A stretch of DNA of 64,000 nt from Manduca sexta. Lineage: Eukaryota > Arthropoda > Insecta > Lepidoptera > Sphingidae. The notes beneath the pieces are model-generated. The model searched no databases. It was not told where the DNA came from and saw only the letters and a program-made list of their open reading frames with translations. Location of the stretch: assembly GCF_014839805.1 (NCBI RefSeq), contig NC_051131.1:11644913-11708912 (forward strand), given 5' to 3'. Below, piece by piece: positions 60,700 to 64,000 of this stretch (position 1 is its first letter; each line of letters opens with the position of its first letter). Position numbers and translations under genes: made by a program.

Positions 60700-60790
60700 A
60701 CCAGAATCAGACCGGCATAATTATGTCGACTGACGAGGGATAATCGTTACCGGATGCCACTCCTCACTTAGGTACAGTGGAGTTAAAATT
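60700..60790 (+). repeat. Family E fragment
   Basis: CCGGCATAATTATGTCGACTG, GGATAATCGTTACC and CACTTAGGTACAGTGG match the 29085 copy. Confidence 0.55.
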
Positions 60791-61239
60791 CAGTTTTTAC
60801 GACGTTGCTATTATTTATGAACAGGCGTAATTACATAAGAGACTCGTTTTACAATATATAAATAAATATATTCAATTGAGTAAATAACAAGCTTTTTCTC
60901 AGAACCCAAATATTTGCATGTCCAATAGTAAATGCAAATCAACAAGGGTATTGTTGAATGGCCACACGTTTCTTCTAGTCACTGTCTGTGATAAACTTAG
61001 ACCCTTCTCACTAACTTGAAGTTATTTCAACAAATAAACGTACTCTTGAAATGGAAAAGAAGTTAACAAATAACTATTGTACTTAAGTTAGTGTAATTAT
61101 GCTAAACCTTCACGATTGCACCCTTATAGATGTAGGCAGAAGTATAACTAGTTTACCACGTCGAGCTAATTTATGTTTGCAGCTGATGGAAAAAAGATAT
61201 CTTACTCTATGATCATTTCAACATTATTTTTTCTATGGA

Positions 61240-61560
61240 GGGTACGGCAAAGTGGTCTTACTGCTGCAGATACTAAATGAAGAAGAAAAGTACTGTTATA
61301 CCGGCCCCTTTAATTACTTTGTAGAGCAGTTGTTGCTGCAGACTGTTCCACAGATTAATGATGCGGCAAAAATATAAGTCACCAAAACTTTTAATTCGAG
61401 CCGAGATGGAAGATGAAATCCTGCATTTTTTTATATGCGTTATATTAATATTTAAAATATCTTGCCATGGTACAAAATACGTCACTTCGTAATAGTTATC
61501 CTCTTTGTGATACCAATACCTCGCTAGTCCCGTCTTCTGCCACGAATATGTCACGGAATA
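61240..61560 (-). repeat. Family D-like degenerate fragment
   Basis: CTGTTCCACAGATTAATGATGCGGCAAAAATA aligns with about 11726-11757. The rest is diverged and the 93-codon minus frame has no recognisable features. Confidence 0.35.
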
Positions 61561-62324
61561 AGTAAATAATCCTAAAGTTCTATTTATCCGATTTAAATGT
61601 CAAATCTATTTCAATTTTAACAGTTGATTTCAATATAATTGCATTAGTCGGATTTTACTATAGTTAATTTAGGGCTGTATTAATAGATGTGGCTCAGTTT
61701 TACTGTCAACCTAAGTCAGCATCTTAAGGTCACCGCTATTGAATTAACAAATATCAACAGCATCTTATATCATAAGCCACAAAGCTGTGGTATACGACGG
61801 ATATTGACAGCTGAGTTTTCTTTATTTAAAAGCGGCGACTCACCTGAGAATCAAGCTCATGACAACTAAGCTTTATTTATTAATTAATTTACTACATAAC
61901 ATGCCTACTTGAGATCTTACTCAAATGTGAGATTGGTTTTTTGATTCGGCTCTTAGGCATTTCATATGACTTGAAATTGACGCCTTTGATGAGTATCCGT
62001 TACCCAACATTGCCGTGTAAACTCAACAGGCGTTGAGTATGTCGGGAATTTTACGCGAACTATTTGTCCGTTCACGCATGACTGATAAAGAGAATTGTTC
62101 TGATCGCAATGAAATGTAAATCCCGTGCAATGCACAAAGCTAATCCGTGAGCTACTGATCGCGTATTCCGTACCAATTACTAATTTGTCAGCATGGAAAG
62201 TATAATGTTATTGCTGTAAATGGTAGTTTGATTAACGTTTTGTAATTTATTAACCGCAATGGGTATGTGTGTTTCGGTTTAGTTATTAAATACATTTGTA
62301 GTAGTTATATATTTACTCGGGACT

Positions 62325-62559
62325 ATACAATGGCTCGGTGGCATAGTTGTTCGGTACGACTATAGTGCGGTGGTATCGGATTCGATCCCCAGGTTGGGGA
62401 AGTGATATTAATTTTCTCTATTCAGTATCAGCCCAGAGTCAGAAATTTGCTCAATATGACGATAGAGTCGCACGTTATGGGACGAAATGGAGACGGCGGA
62501 ATGTGGATGTGCCTCTTACGACTCTGCCTACCTTTTCGGGGAACAAGGTGTGAGTGTGT
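62325..62559 (+). repeat. SINE-3 full-length copy
   Basis: The A-box-like TGGCTCGGTGGCATAGTTG (about 62331) and the B box GGATTCGATCCCC head a body with CTATTCAGTATCAGCCCAG and a CTGCCTACCTTTTCGGGG tail. It abuts a Helitron. Confidence 0.75.
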
Positions 62560-62797
62560 ATATTATAAATGCGAAAATTTGTGAGGATGGATGTATGTTT
62601 GTTCCTCTTTCACGAAAAAACTACTGAACGGATTTGGATTGGATAATATTGGTTATACATCAGAATAACCCATAGGCTACAATTTAAAATGATTTTGTGC
62701 AATTTGGTCATAATATAATGATGATATATATCAATTAAGTCGGAAAAAATATCCCGAAAAACTCCTTCACGCGAGCGAAGCTTCAAGCAAAAGCTAG
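62560..62797 (+). mobile_element. Non-autonomous Helitron, shortened copy
   Basis: It matches 58448-58890 from TATTATAAATGCGAAAATTT to CTAG (62794-62797) but lacks the first eight to ten bases and about 200 internal bases. It lies directly against the SINE-3 tail. Confidence 0.65.
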
Positions 62798-62799
62798 TA

Positions 62800-64000
62800 A
62801 TTATATATTTATTACAGACAACGTAAATAAATCCATTACTCGGCTCGTAATCTTGACATTACAATAAAATGCAAAAACTATCTTACTACTCTAACAACCA
62901 CAAACTAAACAAATATTTGCGAATCACATAAATACTTCTTTCATTTCGCTAATCGAACCTCACGCTTCATATTTCTATTTCTACAGAAGCTTTAAGATAA
63001 CGTCGACTATATCTCTAAACTTACGATCTCAAAATCCTGACTCGCGCTCAGCAATCAAAACTGTCAAACTGAATGTAAACATAAGTGGCTCAAGCTGTCG
63101 AATTTGTTCACAATAATCTTGAGTCAAATCGAGTGAAAGTGAGCCGGTGAGATATGTACCGGCTCACCGGACTGCTTGATTGATGGCCTCGTCTCCGATT
63201 CAGAACGGCGCTATGTGTAACTCTAAATCCCTGGAATTGTATAGAGCTGTTACAATATAATAGTAGCAAAATTAATTATTTAAAAAAAACTGAATGATAA
63301 AACGAGCAAGTGTTTCAACTGATGGGAAATTATATCCTAAAAATATAAAAACAACGGCTTTTAACAAGGCATAGCGTTACGCCATCGTCCTAAAACTGAT
63401 TTATCATACGTTAGCCTTTACAATTATTGAGTGGCACATCACTATAGGTCCTTTGAACGGATATACGATGAATTAAAATAAATAAAATATATATATATAT
63501 ACAAATGTTAATAAAATCATCATTTTTAACGATTTAACACCTATGTCTGCCGTATATCCTTTTATGTAGTAGGTACTCCTCGGAATTTATGCTCGTGAGA
63601 CTGTTCCTTATGTTCATAAGTATTTTTAAGTAAAAAGAAAATAAACTGGTCAATGCACTCAGGCAACAAAGAAAACGTTAAGAAATGTGAAATTTTACCA
63701 AAATCATTAATTCTTATTCAAAATGACATCATTTAAACCCAAAAAGAGTATTCGATATGATTTCCGGAATTCTCTTCCATCATTATAGGAACTCACGTAG
63801 GTCGTTTACCTTTACAAAAAATGTAAGCAACCTTCACGATATATTCGGATATAAATTAGGTAGGTACTTTGTAAATTGCTATTGGCCTCGTTCTTTTGAG
63901 ACAAAACATAAGACCGAAATTGGTAAACACCTTTTAATTAATTTATAAATATAGCAGTAACGCATTAAATTTACTAAAAATTGGTACATGGACATATATA
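62800..64000. other. AT-rich DNA, no gene recognised
   Basis: Apart from the hairpin at 63139 and a (TA)n run at about 63487-63501, no repeat or exon is supported. Confidence 0.5.
63139..63167. repeat. GC-rich inverted repeat, 10-base arms
   Basis: GTGAGCCGGT and ACCGGCTCAC are perfect inverses around a nine-base loop, in otherwise AT-rich DNA. Confidence 0.65.

Overview
The window looks like nuclear DNA of a moth or butterfly. It is AT-rich and gene-poor. It is crowded with lepidopteran-type interspersed repeats: at least three tRNA-headed SINE families, Helitron-like elements, A-tailed retroelement tails and foldback MITEs. Protein coding is limited to short spliced exons, with no bacterial features. 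Species cannot be assigned. Repeat names used here (SINE-1, SINE-2, SINE-3, family D, family E, MITE-A) are local labels. They group copies that I aligned by eye inside the window.

Three coding loci are supported. (1) On the minus strand at 16691-16960 is the first coding exon of nitric oxide synthase (Nos). It starts MMSQHLTSMFEQ, ends ...YDTLYGNSTL, and is followed by a GTGAGT donor. No oxygenase-domain exon is visible to its left, so the next intron must be longer than 16 kb. Nos promoter or 5' UTR exons should lie to the right. (2) On the plus strand at 48033-48505 is a two-exon gene for a 73-residue secreted peptide. It has a textbook signal peptide split by an intron and no match I recognise. 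It is the best candidate for something undescribed. (3) On the plus strand at 23098-23829 is a two-exon reading frame of 134 codons with a good donor, branch site, polypyrimidine tract and acceptor. Its product is unknown.

Layout. 1-16690: presumed Nos intron or downstream DNA, with SINEs, Helitron ends, family D and E tails, a POU-octamer hairpin and palindromes. 16691-17480: Nos exon and upstream CpG-richer DNA. 17.7-22 kb: hairpin cluster, a three-copy tandem repeat of about 125 bp, and a MITE with a SINE inserted at its edge. 23-24 kb: the 134-codon gene. 25-47 kb: repeats, a CpG-rich patch at 36.25-36.48 kb, a foldback element at 41.36 kb, and a CRE/TATA promoter-like site at 44.97 kb. 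47.5-48.7 kb: the secreted-peptide gene. 49-64 kb: more repeats, including a hAT-type element with an 8-bp target duplication (56129-56809) and a near-complete Helitron (58448-58890).

Nothing ties the three genes into one pathway. The only possible regulatory theme is an apparent excess of perfect TGACGTCA (CRE) palindromes to the right of the Nos exon.
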